Below, in pieces: positions 8,693-17,935 of a DNA stretch of 64,000 nt. Both the position numbers and the translations under genes were made by a program. Numbering within the stretch: the stretch's first letter is position 1; the number at the start of each line of letters is the position of its first letter. Source of the DNA: Fen-1258 sp964441505 (GTDB lineage Bacteria > Bacteroidota > Ignavibacteria > Ignavibacteriales > Melioribacteraceae); NCBI GenBank assembly GCA_964441505.1, contig CAYTUV010000009.1, forward strand, positions 60,417-124,416. The letters are read 5' to 3'. The notes under the pieces are model-generated. The model was given only the letters and a program-made list of their open reading frames with translations. It did no database searches and was not told where the DNA came from.

Positions 8693-9113
8693 CCCCTAAA
8701 TTTAACACGAGTCAGTTTGATTTGAGAGAATTCTTTGCTTTTTGTACTATATTCATAATTTTTCATCAACCTTGTATAAAGGTGCGGAAAACAGGAAGAA
8801 GAACCTGAAATTATTCCTTATACATAGCCCCTTTATTATTTCTTTGTTTAAAATCTTTGCCTGCTTGGCGTCTCCGCGAGAAAGAGTCTTAATACTCACT
8901 GTACTTCATAATACATTGCGTTAACACATATTTATCCCCACTTTTTCATCAGATATTTAGAAGAATAATAGTGTACTTGCCCTTATACATTCAATTCGTC
9001 TCCGCTTCACCTTCGCCTCAACTGCGCTCCACCTGCGCTCCACCTGCGCTCCACCTGCGCTTTGAAAAGCATATGCTTATATTTTATACAGCTTATTCTT
9101 GGCTATATTGTGT
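8693..9113. other. Gene-free stretch with tandem repeat
   Basis: There is no convincing gene. A 60-codon frame at 8742-8924 has no recognisable sequence or ribosome site and I do not call it. The stretch holds the 11-base tandem repeat listed separately; the rest is AT-rich sequence, probably debris around the transposase relic. Confidence 0.4.
9022..9061. repeat. 11-bp tandem repeat (CTGCGCTCCAC)
   Basis: Three exact copies of CTGCGCTCCAC at 9022-9032, 9033-9043 and 9044-9054, followed by a partial copy, CTGCGCT. It is GC-rich in an AT-rich setting. There are no spacers, so it is not a CRISPR array. Confidence 0.8.
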
Positions 9114-9803
9114 ATGGCACTTAGAAAACTAAATCCTCTTGGTAAAACTTCCGGTAAAATTGGCAATACCGTTTCTCGTCAAAGATACGACAAGGAAGTT
9201 GTCTATGCAAAACCGGAGACAGTTAACATCAGCTATTCAAAGAAAGCTGTTGCCGGGCGTTCTAAATTTTCTTTCACCGTAAGACTCGCTCGATTAGTTA
9301 ATTCTATTCCGGAACTTTCTGCTCTCTGGAAGAATTCGAAAATTGCCGGAACAAATGCCTATCAAAAAATAATTAAGCACAACTCTAAACTAACATCCGC
9401 TTATGGCTTAACAACCCGCAATATTATTACCCCTCGTGGAATTGATACCATCCGGAATTCACTTACTTTCGATTCACGACAAATAATGTTGAAGTCCGTA
9501 TTTGATAGACCGGTTATAAACTGTTTTACTTCCATTTTCATTTTACTCTTTCTCTATTCCGAAAAAGAAAATGAACTGCTTCTTATTAGCTCTATGGATA
9601 TTCGGCGGATAGAGGATAATTCCGTTCAAGGAACTATCTCGCTAGACAAATCGGATATAGAAAAAATATCCCGTTATAAAAAAGCGGTGATCTTATCCTC
9701 CTTCACTTTTGAAAAAGACAATTCCGGTTCTATAAATTGGTCAACTACAATCCCTCTTGAAATTGGTCTTGAAGCCATTTGGGGAGATCAAAATATTGGG
9801 TAA
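9114..9803 (+). CDS. Uncharacterised protein, DUF6266-like
   Basis: Of 229 residues from the ATG at 9114 (a TTG at 9099 is the alternative start). The N-terminus LNPLGKTSGKIGNTVSRQRY, followed by VVYAKP, resembles DUF6266 proteins of Bacteroidota, which begin with a G..GK.G..V.....G...V...P pattern and have no known function. A hydrophobic stretch near residue 140 (FTSIFILLFLYS) is too polar-flanked to call a membrane helix with certainty. No strong ribosome site is visible. It stands alone between relics and a lipoprotein gene, with no operon partner. Confidence 0.5.
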   Translation: MALRKLNPLGKTSGKIGNTVSRQRYDKEVVYAKPETVNISYSKKAVAGRSKFSFTVRLARLVNSIPELSALWKNSKIAGTNAYQKIIKHNSKLTSAYGLTTRNIITPRGIDTIRNSLTFDSRQIMLKSVFDRPVINCFTSIFILLFLYSEKENELLLISSMDIRRIEDNSVQGTISLDKSDIEKISRYKKAVILSSFTFEKDNSGSINWSTTIPLEIGLEAIWGDQNIG

Positions 9804-9959
9804 TTATTAAAGACTATTCAAACTAACACGACATTGATTGTCTAAAATAAGTTGTTTTCAAATCTTTTTGCTAGCTATTAAATTATTTTGGACAGAAGAG
9901 TTTTTTTGAGAACCATTTGATTCTAAATACGTCTAATAAACCAAAGTTTGGAGGTATTT

Positions 9960-10607
9960 ATGAAAACCAAGTTAATCGCTTTTGGATTGTTAATAGCGTT
10001 CATTATTACCGGATGCAGTTTTTGGGGAGTGCGAGGTAATGGAAGAATAAAAGATGAATCCCGCAGAGTTTCGGAATTTCGGAAAATTGAAGCGGGAGGT
10101 GCGTTCTCGATTCATATAAAAGTTGGATCAGCCACATCTGTAAACATATCTGCAGAAGAAAATTTATTAAGCTATATACGAACCAGTGTCAAAGGAAACA
10201 CATTCAGAATTGATACAAGAAAAAATATTTCTCCACGAAAAGAAATCAAAATAGAAATCACGACACCTACACTTACTGATTTGGATATCTCCGGTGCTAA
10301 TAATGTTGAGGTTGAGAATATTTCAGGCGTGGAATTCAACGTAGAATTAAGCGGGGCGGGAAATGTTGATTTACAAGGTGAAATTGAGCGACTTCGGATA
10401 GAATTATCCGGAGCGGGTAATATTAATTCGAAAGATCTGAAAGCTGATGAGGTACGGATCTCTGTTAGCGGTGCAGCCAGTGCAGATGTTTTTGCTAAAA
10501 AGTATCTGGATGCTTCAGTCTCGGGTGTAGGTTCGATAAATTATTATGGAAATCCGGAGAAAACTAAAACTGATGTTTCAGGTGTTGGTTCCATACAAAG
10601 AAAATAG
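9960..10607 (+). CDS. DUF2807 (putative auto-transporter adhesin head, GIN) lipoprotein
   Basis: Of 215 residues, with GGAGG seven bases before the ATG at 9960. A lipoprotein signal peptide ends in the lipobox ITGC (Cys19). The mature part is a beta-helix-like DUF2807 domain with a repeating SGAGNV / SGAGNI / SGAASA / SGVGSI ladder and the typical FRKIEAGGAFSIHIK start. It is predicted to be membrane-anchored and extracytoplasmic. Its biological role is unknown. It is monocistronic and followed by a hairpin terminator. Confidence 0.8.
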   Translation: MKTKLIAFGLLIAFIITGCSFWGVRGNGRIKDESRRVSEFRKIEAGGAFSIHIKVGSATSVNISAEENLLSYIRTSVKGNTFRIDTRKNISPRKEIKIEITTPTLTDLDISGANNVEVENISGVEFNVELSGAGNVDLQGEIERLRIELSGAGNINSKDLKADEVRISVSGAASADVFAKKYLDASVSGVGSINYYGNPEKTKTDVSGVGSIQRK

Positions 10608-10695
10608 CAGTCGAATTAATTTATTTACTCAAAAGATAGAATTATTAACTGTTTTAACAGTTTTTGAATACATGGCGGTCAACTTGAGTTATTTA

Positions 10696-10731
10696 AAAAG
10701 CGGAGTCGGCCGAACTGATTCCGTTTTTTTT
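10696..10731 (+). terminator. Rho-independent terminator
   Basis: CGGAGTC (10701-10707) pairs with GATTCCG (10717-10723), with one G-T pair and a nine-base loop. A run of eight T follows; A residues upstream can extend the stem. Confidence 0.6.
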
Positions 10732-10801
10732 CGTCCTTTGTAATTTGAATTGCTGCTCTTATCTTTGAATTGTAAAAAAAAATTTTCGAAAAGGAAGAAC
10801 A

Positions 10802-11299
10802 ATGAAAGAAATTCAGGTAGCAATATTAATGGGAAGTGACTCTGACTACGGTGTTATGCAGAGAGTCGAAGAAACTTTGAAGGGATTTGGAATTACATTT
10901 GAAACGAGAGTTCTTTCCGCACACCGCACGCCAAAACAAACTGTTCAATTCATTAAATCAGCTGTGAAAGCAGGGGTTAAAGTGTTCATTGCAGGTGCAG
11001 GCGGAGCGGCACATCTTCCAGGAGTTATCGCCTCCCATACAATTTTACCGGTGATTGGTATTCCAATACTCGGTAAGGCTACAAATGGTTTGGATTCTCT
11101 TCTCTCTATTGTTCAAATGCCCTCGGGAGTACCGGTTGCAACAGTAGCCGTTGATGGCGCTACTAATGCAGCACTGTTATCAATTCAAATTATGGCAATA
11201 TCGAACACTGATCTCTCCAAGAAATTATCTGAATATAAAAAAAAGATGGAAAGGGACGTCTTGAAGAAAAATCAGAATCTTAAAAGAATTGTAAAATAA
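10802..11299 (+). CDS. purE: N5-carboxyaminoimidazole ribonucleotide mutase
   Basis: Converts N5-CAIR to CAIR in de novo purine synthesis. The sequence shows MGSDSDYGVM (substrate-phosphate loop), SAHRTP (catalytic His region) and AGGAAHLPGVIAS. The 165-residue length fits class I PurE. GGAAG precedes the ATG. There is no purK next to it, and purF lies far off at 44953. Confidence 0.95.
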   Translation: MKEIQVAILMGSDSDYGVMQRVEETLKGFGITFETRVLSAHRTPKQTVQFIKSAVKAGVKVFIAGAGGAAHLPGVIASHTILPVIGIPILGKATNGLDSLLSIVQMPSGVPVATVAVDGATNAALLSIQIMAISNTDLSKKLSEYKKKMERDVLKKNQNLKRIVK

Positions 11300-11338
11300 T
11301 TTTTTTTGTACAATCATTTGATATAGCGAAATTCTTCT

Positions 11339-11588
11339 TATATAGATCTGCTGGGTCTAAGTATCTTGTGATGGAAAAATATTGTACCCGGTTCCACTTG
11401 AGTGATTAATATTTTATTATCGTCACTTTTATTATTTATCCCAATACAATTTCTTTGTCCCCCTCAAAGTAATCGCTAAAGTACTGTGCAACTTTGTCCA
11501 TTCCTATCCTGCCGCAAGTTTCTATTAATCGATGAGCACCATTTCGACTTGGCGATAAAAGAAATCCATTCTCATACTTAGGAAATAT
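11339..11588 (-). pseudogene. Decayed ORF of unknown family
   Basis: On the minus strand two protein-like pieces in different frames follow each other. The first ends at 11436 and reads KYENGFLLSPSRNGAHRLIE then CGRIGMDKVAQYFSDYFEGD. The second ends at 11339 and reads NKILITQVEPGTIFFHHKIL. Neither has a start codon or ribosome site, and a stop plus a frame change separates them. I do not recognise the family. It fills most of the 409-base gap between purE and the hydrogenase operon. Confidence 0.3.
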
Positions 11589-11708
11589 TACTTAACCATT
11601 CGTCTATAAGCTGCATTTAAGTCTTAAAATGTGAGGTTATTTGAAGTTACCATTGGCATATAATATGAAAAGAGGCATATCAAAGTTGGAATAACTAGCG
11701 AGAAAATA

Positions 11709-12197
11709 ATGCAGACAAATATTTTAGAAAAATACCCGCCAAAAGACAGAAGTAATTTGATTGCACTGCTGCAAGAAATTCAGGAAGTATATGGATATTT
11801 ACCTGATGAGGATATTCGCGCTATAGCCGAATATGTGAGTTTACCGCTTAGCACTGTTTATGGTGTTGCAACGTTTTATAATCAGTTCAGACTGTCTCCA
11901 CTTGGCAAAAACATAATTCGTGTCTGCAGAGGAACAGCCTGTCATGTTAAAAATTCAGCCAATCTACTAGTGGCACTCGAAAACGAACTCGGAATAAAAG
12001 CAGGGCAGACTACAAGGGATAAAAATTTTACTCTTGAGACAGTTGCGTGCATTGGTGCATGCAGTATTGCCCCTGTTATCAATATTAATGAAGATTACTA
12101 CGGCAGAGCAGTCATTAAAGAAATACCTAAGATTTTGTCGAAGTATAAGAAAGTTGATGCACCTCAAAGTAAAGTAGAACAAACGGTGAGTTCATAA
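11709..12197 (+). CDS. hydC: NAD-linked [FeFe] hydrogenase gamma subunit (NuoE-like), first copy
   Basis: A 162-residue NuoE/HydC/HndA-type subunit carrying one [2Fe-2S] cluster; it passes electrons between the flavin subunit and the rest of the complex. The cluster ligands are Cys73, Cys78 (CRGTAC), Cys114 and Cys118 (CIGAC). The helical N-terminus with LLQEIQEVYGYLP is typical. It is the first gene of the hydrogenase operon; its TAA shares a base with the ATG of hydB (TAATG). TATAAT at 11659-11664 may be part of a promoter, but no well-spaced -35 box is visible. Confidence 0.9.
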   Translation: MQTNILEKYPPKDRSNLIALLQEIQEVYGYLPDEDIRAIAEYVSLPLSTVYGVATFYNQFRLSPLGKNIIRVCRGTACHVKNSANLLVALENELGIKAGQTTRDKNFTLETVACIGACSIAPVININEDYYGRAVIKEIPKILSKYKKVDAPQSKVEQTVSS

Positions 12198-14179
12198 TGA
12201 AAAGTTTTAGTGAAAAATGCTGCGAACAGTGTTGGCATTCCTCGGAAAATCCATGTGAGTTATTTATAGCATGCTGTATAGAAGGACCACTTTGCCATAA
12301 AAATGCCAGTTGTAAAAGTAAATTTGAAAATTTGAACAAAGAATTAAAGTATATAAGTCATGATGTTCCGGTCATATTTATTGGAATGGGAACTTGTGGA
12401 TTGGCTTCCGGAGCCGACAAAGTTAAAACAGCTATAGAAACAGAATTAGTAAAACTAGAACTGAATGCATTGATTGTTCCTACCGGATGTATCGGCTACT
12501 GTGCAAAAGAACCTATTGTCGATATAAAACTTCCGGGTAAGGATAGAATCTCATACTGTGAAGTATTCCCGAAGGATATTCCGCAACTTATTGAGAGTAC
12601 AATCATTAAAGGCTGCATCTACGAAAAGAAGTTGCTTGGTTCATTCGGATCGAACAACAATTGCAGAAAAATTTCGGATGTACCGTTTTTCAAACGTCAG
12701 CAAAAAGTTGTATTGGAAAACTGTGGTGTTATAAATCCTAATTCAATTGATGAATATATTGCTTCAGGTGGATTTAAGGCTGCTGATAAAGTGATGAGGT
12801 TGATGACTCCTGAGCAGGTTGTTAATGAAGTAAAGGAGAGCGGATTAAGAGGCAGAGGTGGTGGCGGATTTTCGACTGGGATAAAATGGGAAATGGCCCA
12901 TAAAAATGAAGCGGGGCAGAAATATATAATCTGTAATGCTGATGAAGGTGACCCCGGAGCTTTTATGGATCGCTCTGTGTTGGAAAGCGATCCCTATAGA
13001 ATAATTGAAGGAATGATAATTGGTGGTTATGCTATTGGTGCAACTCAAGGATATATATATTGTCGCGCTGAGTATCCCTTGGCTATACAAAGACTTAACA
13101 ATGCAATAGATAAATGCAGGATATATGGATTACTGGGCAAAAATATTCTGGATAGTGATTTTGATTTTGATATTAAAGTTAAAAAAGGTGCCGGAGCTTT
13201 CGTTTGCGGTGAAGAAACAGCGCTCATAGCATCAATTGAAGGAAAACGTGGGATGCCTCGTCCAAGACCTCCTTTTCCATCCGATGCCGGACTCTGGAAA
13301 AAGCCCACAATTATAAACAATGTTGAGACCTTCGCAAATATCGCTCCTGTCATTAATCGCGGTTCTACATGGTTTTCATCAATTGGTACAGTCACAAGCA
13401 AAGGAACTAAAGTTTTTGCGCTAAGTGGAAAAATTGCTTTCAGTGGTCTGGTCGAAGTACCTATGGGTATCAGTTTGCGTGAAGTTGTGTTTGATATTGG
13501 AGGCGGAATTCCTGACGGGAAAAAATTTAAAGCCGTGCAAATTGGCGGACCATCGGGCGGTTGTTTGCCGGATTCTGTACTTGATACAAAAGTTGATTAT
13601 GAAAATCTTAAAAGTGTTGGTGCGATGATGGGATCAGGCGGATTTGTTGTTATGGATGAAGATACTTGTATGATTGATATTGCAAAATTCTTCTTAACAT
13701 TTATTCAGAATGAATCCTGCGGCAAATGCGTTCCTTGTCGTGAGGGTACTAAACGGTTGTTGGAAATCATAGAGAGAATTCCTGTAAGTTATGCTCACAA
13801 CGGCGATAAGACCAATCAGTTACAAAGATTTAAGGGGATAATTCATCTCCAGAGACTTGCCGATGTTATTAAGGATACATCGCTTTGCGGACTTGGTCAG
13901 AGTGCGCCGAATCCAGTATTATCCGGTCTTAAATATTTTCGCGAAGAATATGAAGAACATCTCTTTGAAAGAAAATGCGAAGCAAAAGTGTGTAAAGAAA
14001 TCCTTACATATACCATTGATCCCGAATTTTGTAACGGATGCGGATTATGTCTGAGGAAATGTCCTGTAAATGCAATTATCGGAGAAAAGAAACAGCCTCA
14101 TCAAATTATAGAGATAAAATGTACAAAATGCGGAATGTGTTTCGAAAATTGCCGCTTCGAAGCAATAAACGTTATTTAA
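12197..14179 (+). CDS. hydB: NAD-linked [FeFe] hydrogenase beta subunit (NuoF-like, full Fe-S set), first copy
   Basis: A 660-residue NADH- and FMN-binding subunit of HydABC/HndABCD-type hydrogenase. Domains in order: an unusual Cys-rich leader with eight Cys in residues 8-39; a thioredoxin-like [2Fe-2S] domain (GMGTCGLASGA, TGCIGYC); the NuoF core with GLRGRGGGGFSTG and CNADEGDPGAFMDR; the [4Fe-4S] site ESCGKCVPCREG; and a C-terminal 2x[4Fe-4S] ferredoxin (CNGCGLCLRKC, CTKCGMCFENC). This is the iron-sulfur complement of electron-bifurcating hydrogenases, which couple NADH and reduced ferredoxin to H2. It overlaps hydC by one base and ends 20 bases before hydA. Confidence 0.9.
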   Translation: MKSFSEKCCEQCWHSSENPCELFIACCIEGPLCHKNASCKSKFENLNKELKYISHDVPVIFIGMGTCGLASGADKVKTAIETELVKLELNALIVPTGCIGYCAKEPIVDIKLPGKDRISYCEVFPKDIPQLIESTIIKGCIYEKKLLGSFGSNNNCRKISDVPFFKRQQKVVLENCGVINPNSIDEYIASGGFKAADKVMRLMTPEQVVNEVKESGLRGRGGGGFSTGIKWEMAHKNEAGQKYIICNADEGDPGAFMDRSVLESDPYRIIEGMIIGGYAIGATQGYIYCRAEYPLAIQRLNNAIDKCRIYGLLGKNILDSDFDFDIKVKKGAGAFVCGEETALIASIEGKRGMPRPRPPFPSDAGLWKKPTIINNVETFANIAPVINRGSTWFSSIGTVTSKGTKVFALSGKIAFSGLVEVPMGISLREVVFDIGGGIPDGKKFKAVQIGGPSGGCLPDSVLDTKVDYENLKSVGAMMGSGGFVVMDEDTCMIDIAKFFLTFIQNESCGKCVPCREGTKRLLEIIERIPVSYAHNGDKTNQLQRFKGIIHLQRLADVIKDTSLCGLGQSAPNPVLSGLKYFREEYEEHLFERKCEAKVCKEILTYTIDPEFCNGCGLCLRKCPVNAIIGEKKQPHQIIEIKCTKCGMCFENCRFEAINVI

Positions 14180-14199
14180 ATTCTGTTTGGGAGAATAAG

Positions 14200-15930
14200 A
14201 TGGTTGAGTTGACAATAAATAATATTAAGGTTAAAGCCGAAGAGGGAATGACAATTCTTGAGGCAGCTAAATCTGTTGGCATTTATATCCCAACACTATG
14301 TCATATGAAGGATTTGTTTCCTAGCGGAGCTTGCAGAATTTGCGTTGTAGAAGTAGATGGTATGAGAGGATTAACGCCCTCATGTGCATATCCTGTTGGA
14401 AAGGGGATGAAGGTTGAAACCAATTCAGCCAGAGTACGTATAGCAAGAAAGACCATTATTGAGCTGTTGATAGAAAATCATCCGCAAGACTGTCTAATCT
14501 GTGTTCGTAATAAAAATTGCGAGCTTCAGGATTTATCGGAAAAATACAGCGTAAGAGAGCACCGTTATGTTGGTGAAAAGAAAGATCATGCTATTGATAT
14601 TTCAAGCGCATCAATGGAAAGAGATCCGGCAAAATGTATTTTATGCGGCAGATGCGTTCGAACTTGCGGTGAAATTCAAAAAATAAGTGCAATTGATTTT
14701 ACTCATCGTGGTTTTTCAAGCAATGTTACTACGCCTTTTAACAAGGGATTGAATGTAAGCGATTGTATCTTGTGCGGACAGTGCATACTCGTATGTCCAA
14801 CAGCGGCATTGAGAGAAAAGAGTCACTCAAAAGAAGTTATGACTGCAGTCAACGATAAAAAGAAATTTGCGATTGCTCAAATAGCTCCGGCAGTCAGGGC
14901 TACTCTTGGTGAAGAGTACAATCTTCCGCTTGGTGCGAATGTTACCGGACAGATAGTCACGGGATTGAAGCGGCTCGGTTTCAATAAAGTATTTGATACT
15001 AACTTTGCAGCTGATTTGACAATTATGGAAGAAGCATCAGAATTGATAAACCGGGTTCAGAACGGAGGTTCTCTTCCAATGTTTACAAGTTGCTGCCCAG
15101 GCTGGGTAAAATATATCGAGCATAACAGGCCGCAGCTTCTTGAGCATGTATCTTCTTGTAAGTCTCCTCATGAAATGGAAGGTGCAATTCTCAAAACGTA
15201 TTATGCAAAAAAAATGGGAATGGATCCGAAGAATATTTTCGTTGTTTCGATAATGCCGTGTACAGTGAAAAAATTTGAATCAGCAAGATCAGAGTTAACT
15301 CAAGATCATATGCCGGATGTTGATGCTGTTCTAACTACACGTGAACTTGTTCGACTATTCAAAATGGCTGGAATTGATTTCAATGATTTACCTGAGGAAG
15401 AATTTGATAATCCGTTAGGTGAGTCTACAGGTGCTGCCGCGATTTTTGGAACAAGCGGAGGAGTAATGGAGGCAGCTCTCAGAACAGCTTATTTCAATCT
15501 TTCAGGCAAAGAGTTGGAGAGTGTAGAATTTCAGGATGTTCGGGGAAATTCCGGGATTAAAGAATTTTCCGTTGAGATTGGTGGATTGAATGTTAATGTA
15601 GCTGTCGTTAATGGAATCGGCAATGTTAGCCCTGTTCTGGATGAAATTGAAAGAGGTGAATCAAAATATCATTTCATCGAAGTGATGGCCTGTCCCGGAG
15701 GTTGTATCAATGGCGGCGGCCAGCCAATTCATCAGAAACCAGAAAAATTGAAAAAACGTATTAGTACTTTATATGAAATTGACTCTAAGATGAAACATAG
15801 ACGTTCTCATGAAAACGAATCGGTGCAAAAACTTTATAAAGAATTTCTGGGTGAGCCAAACGGACATGTCTCTCATGAAATTCTCCATACTGAATATGTT
15901 GATAGAAAGAAGATATTACTTGGAAAATAA
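14200..15930 (+). CDS. hydA: [FeFe] hydrogenase catalytic subunit, first copy
   Basis: Of 576 residues from the ATG at 14200; the frame is open further upstream but overlaps hydB. N-terminal [2Fe-2S] domain (CHMKDLFPSGACRIC), His/Cys cluster (HPQDCLICVRNKNC), two [4Fe-4S] motifs (CILCGRCVRTC, CILCGQCILVC), the H-domain and a C-terminal small-subunit-like tail. H-cluster motifs: L1 TSCCPGW (Cys298/299), L2 MPCTVKKFE (Cys354), L3 MACPGGCINGGGQP (Cys498/502). This spacing matches Clostridium CpI (299/300, 355, 499, 503) with an offset of one. The proton-transfer Cys is present, so it should be catalytically competent. It is directly followed by the sensor gene with no gap. Confidence 0.95.
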   Translation: MVELTINNIKVKAEEGMTILEAAKSVGIYIPTLCHMKDLFPSGACRICVVEVDGMRGLTPSCAYPVGKGMKVETNSARVRIARKTIIELLIENHPQDCLICVRNKNCELQDLSEKYSVREHRYVGEKKDHAIDISSASMERDPAKCILCGRCVRTCGEIQKISAIDFTHRGFSSNVTTPFNKGLNVSDCILCGQCILVCPTAALREKSHSKEVMTAVNDKKKFAIAQIAPAVRATLGEEYNLPLGANVTGQIVTGLKRLGFNKVFDTNFAADLTIMEEASELINRVQNGGSLPMFTSCCPGWVKYIEHNRPQLLEHVSSCKSPHEMEGAILKTYYAKKMGMDPKNIFVVSIMPCTVKKFESARSELTQDHMPDVDAVLTTRELVRLFKMAGIDFNDLPEEEFDNPLGESTGAAAIFGTSGGVMEAALRTAYFNLSGKELESVEFQDVRGNSGIKEFSVEIGGLNVNVAVVNGIGNVSPVLDEIERGESKYHFIEVMACPGGCINGGGQPIHQKPEKLKKRISTLYEIDSKMKHRRSHENESVQKLYKEFLGEPNGHVSHEILHTEYVDRKKILLGK

Positions 15931-17925
15931 ATGTCACAAGGAATTGTAACAACCATAGGCCAGCGATGTAAAAGATGCTACTCTTGTATTAGAGAGTGTC
16001 CTGCGCGTGCGATACGTGTGGTAGGTGGACAAGCTGTGGTCATGGAGGAGCGTTGCATCAGTTGCGGACATTGTGTTAAGGTATGTTCTCAAAATGCCAA
16101 AAGAATTCTTAGCGATATCGAAAAAGTTATAACAGAAATAATACCTGGAGGAAATGCCATTGCAGTAATTGCACCTTCTTTTCCTGCTTCTTTCCCAGGA
16201 AACTATTTAAACGTAGCATCAGGGTTACGGAGAATTGGTTTTGATTTGGTTACTGAAGCTGCGTTTGGCGCTGATCTGATCAGTGGTTTATACACGGAGT
16301 ACTTCGAAAACAATGATGAAAGGACGATAATCAGTTCACCATGTCCCGCCGTTTATAATTTCATTGAAAAATATTATGAAGAGATTGTTCCAAGCCTCGC
16401 TAAGATAGTTTCACCGATGATCGCAATGGGAAGATACATCAAAAAAAATTATGGACCGGAAACTAAAGTTGTTTTTATAGGTCCCTGTGTTGCCAAGAAG
16501 AGCGAATATGTTGAAGATGATGTGAGCGATGCAATTGATGCTGTGCTAACTTTCAAAGAATTGAAAGAGATTTTTACACACTTGTATATAGAGCTTGATA
16601 ACCTGGATGAGATCGAATTGGATGCGCCGCACGCTTTTATGGGAAAATCATTTCCATTGACAGGCGGTTTGATTAAAACAGCAAACATCTCCGGAGATAT
16701 TTTGCACAAAGAGATTATTGTTGTTGAAGGGAAGAACAGAGTTGTTGAGATTATGGATGAGATTTTAAATGGAAATCTAAAATCGAAATTTATAGACATT
16801 CTTTTCTGCGAAGGATGCATTAATGGTCCTGCGATAGATTCCGGACTAAATTATTATTCGCGCCGGGAGAAAGTAATCGGTTTTGTTAATGATAATATCA
16901 ATTCATTCGATAAAAATGTTTGGAAGAGCGATCTGTACAATAGTCGTGATATAAATCTTAAACGTGAGTTCTATTCAAAACCGCAACGGCGGCCAATGCC
17001 TACTGAAGATGAGATCAAAGCGATACTTGCAAGTGCAAATAAATTCGAGAAAACCGACGAACTCAACTGCGGCTCCTGCGGTTACCCGACCTGCAGAGAG
17101 TATGCAATAGCAATTGCAAAAGAATTAGCTGAAGAGGATATGTGTCTGCCATTTTTGATAGATAAATTAGAATCGGCTTATCAGGAATTGAAAGAGACTC
17201 AAGAGCAGTTACACAGTGCAGAGAAACTTGCATCTATTGGCCAACTTGCCGCAGGTGTCGCTCACGAAATCAACAATCCTCTTGGTTCAATCATGTTGTA
17301 TGCATCAATGCTCAAAAGAAAAGTTGAAAAGAATTCTGATGATCCACAGAGCAGTGCCGACCTTAAATTAATTATGGATGAAGCTAACAGATGCCAAAAT
17401 ATTGTAGCTAATTTGCTAAACTTCGCCCGACAGGGTAAGTTGAAAATCACCCCGGTCGATGTAGCGGAGACTATCTCATCAATAATCAAATCTATAAAAG
17501 TGTTTCCGGAGTTTGCGGGAATATCGTTCTCGATGAATGAACTTTCCGATGATTTGATGATCGAGGGTGATCAGGATCAGTTGAAGCAGGTGTTTCTAAA
17601 CCTGCTGATGAATTCCTGTGAAGCACTTGAAGCCAGTTCGCTAAAACTCGTTACAATAAATGTCGGAAAGGTTCAGGAACACTTAATTGTAGATATAATC
17701 GATTCTGGATGCGGAATTCCGGAATCAAATTTGAGTAAAGTATTCACACCATTCTTTACAACAAAAAAAATGGGGAAAGGCACGGGTCTTGGATTAGCCA
17801 TCACTTACGGCATTATTAAAATGCATAAGGGGGATATAAAAGTTAAAAGCGTGGAAGGGAAGGGAACTACCTTTACAATAAAGCTTCCACTTAGATTACA
17901 AACATCAAACGTAATTATGAATTAA
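15931..17925 (+). CDS. Sensory [FeFe]-hydrogenase-like H-domain fused to histidine kinase
   Basis: A 664-residue soluble fusion. Order: two [4Fe-4S] motifs (Cys13/16/19/23 and Cys42/45/48/52); a shortened H-domain with L1 SSPCPAV (Cys138), L2 IGPCVAKK (Cys186) and L3 LFCEGCINGP (Cys293/296); an extra CGSCGYPTC...C site (Cys380/383/388/405); a coiled-coil linker; and a kinase with GVAHEINNPLG (His445) and an ATP-binding domain with GTGLGLAI. All four H-cluster Cys are kept, but L1 lacks the proton-transfer Cys and L3 is CX2C instead of CX3C. Histidine-kinase-linked sensory hydrogenases (HydDB group C) are known; H2 or redox sensing is inferred. It starts directly after the hydA stop. Confidence 0.85.
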   Translation: MSQGIVTTIGQRCKRCYSCIRECPARAIRVVGGQAVVMEERCISCGHCVKVCSQNAKRILSDIEKVITEIIPGGNAIAVIAPSFPASFPGNYLNVASGLRRIGFDLVTEAAFGADLISGLYTEYFENNDERTIISSPCPAVYNFIEKYYEEIVPSLAKIVSPMIAMGRYIKKNYGPETKVVFIGPCVAKKSEYVEDDVSDAIDAVLTFKELKEIFTHLYIELDNLDEIELDAPHAFMGKSFPLTGGLIKTANISGDILHKEIIVVEGKNRVVEIMDEILNGNLKSKFIDILFCEGCINGPAIDSGLNYYSRREKVIGFVNDNINSFDKNVWKSDLYNSRDINLKREFYSKPQRRPMPTEDEIKAILASANKFEKTDELNCGSCGYPTCREYAIAIAKELAEEDMCLPFLIDKLESAYQELKETQEQLHSAEKLASIGQLAAGVAHEINNPLGSIMLYASMLKRKVEKNSDDPQSSADLKLIMDEANRCQNIVANLLNFARQGKLKITPVDVAETISSIIKSIKVFPEFAGISFSMNELSDDLMIEGDQDQLKQVFLNLLMNSCEALEASSLKLVTINVGKVQEHLIVDIIDSGCGIPESNLSKVFTPFFTTKKMGKGTGLGLAITYGIIKMHKGDIKVKSVEGKGTTFTIKLPLRLQTSNVIMN

Positions 17926-17935
17926 TGAGGATGAA

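Noticed and set aside
8742..8924. 60-codon ORF in the gap after galK
   Set aside because: No ribosome site and no recognisable or balanced protein sequence; it lies in debris.
9022..9061. Possible CRISPR array
   Set aside because: Repeats are only 11 bases and directly abutting, with no spacers and no cas genes in the window.
14038..14199. Upstream extension of the first hydA
   Set aside because: It overlaps the Fe-S-binding C-terminus of hydB in another frame; the ATG at 14200 gives the standard [2Fe-2S] domain start.
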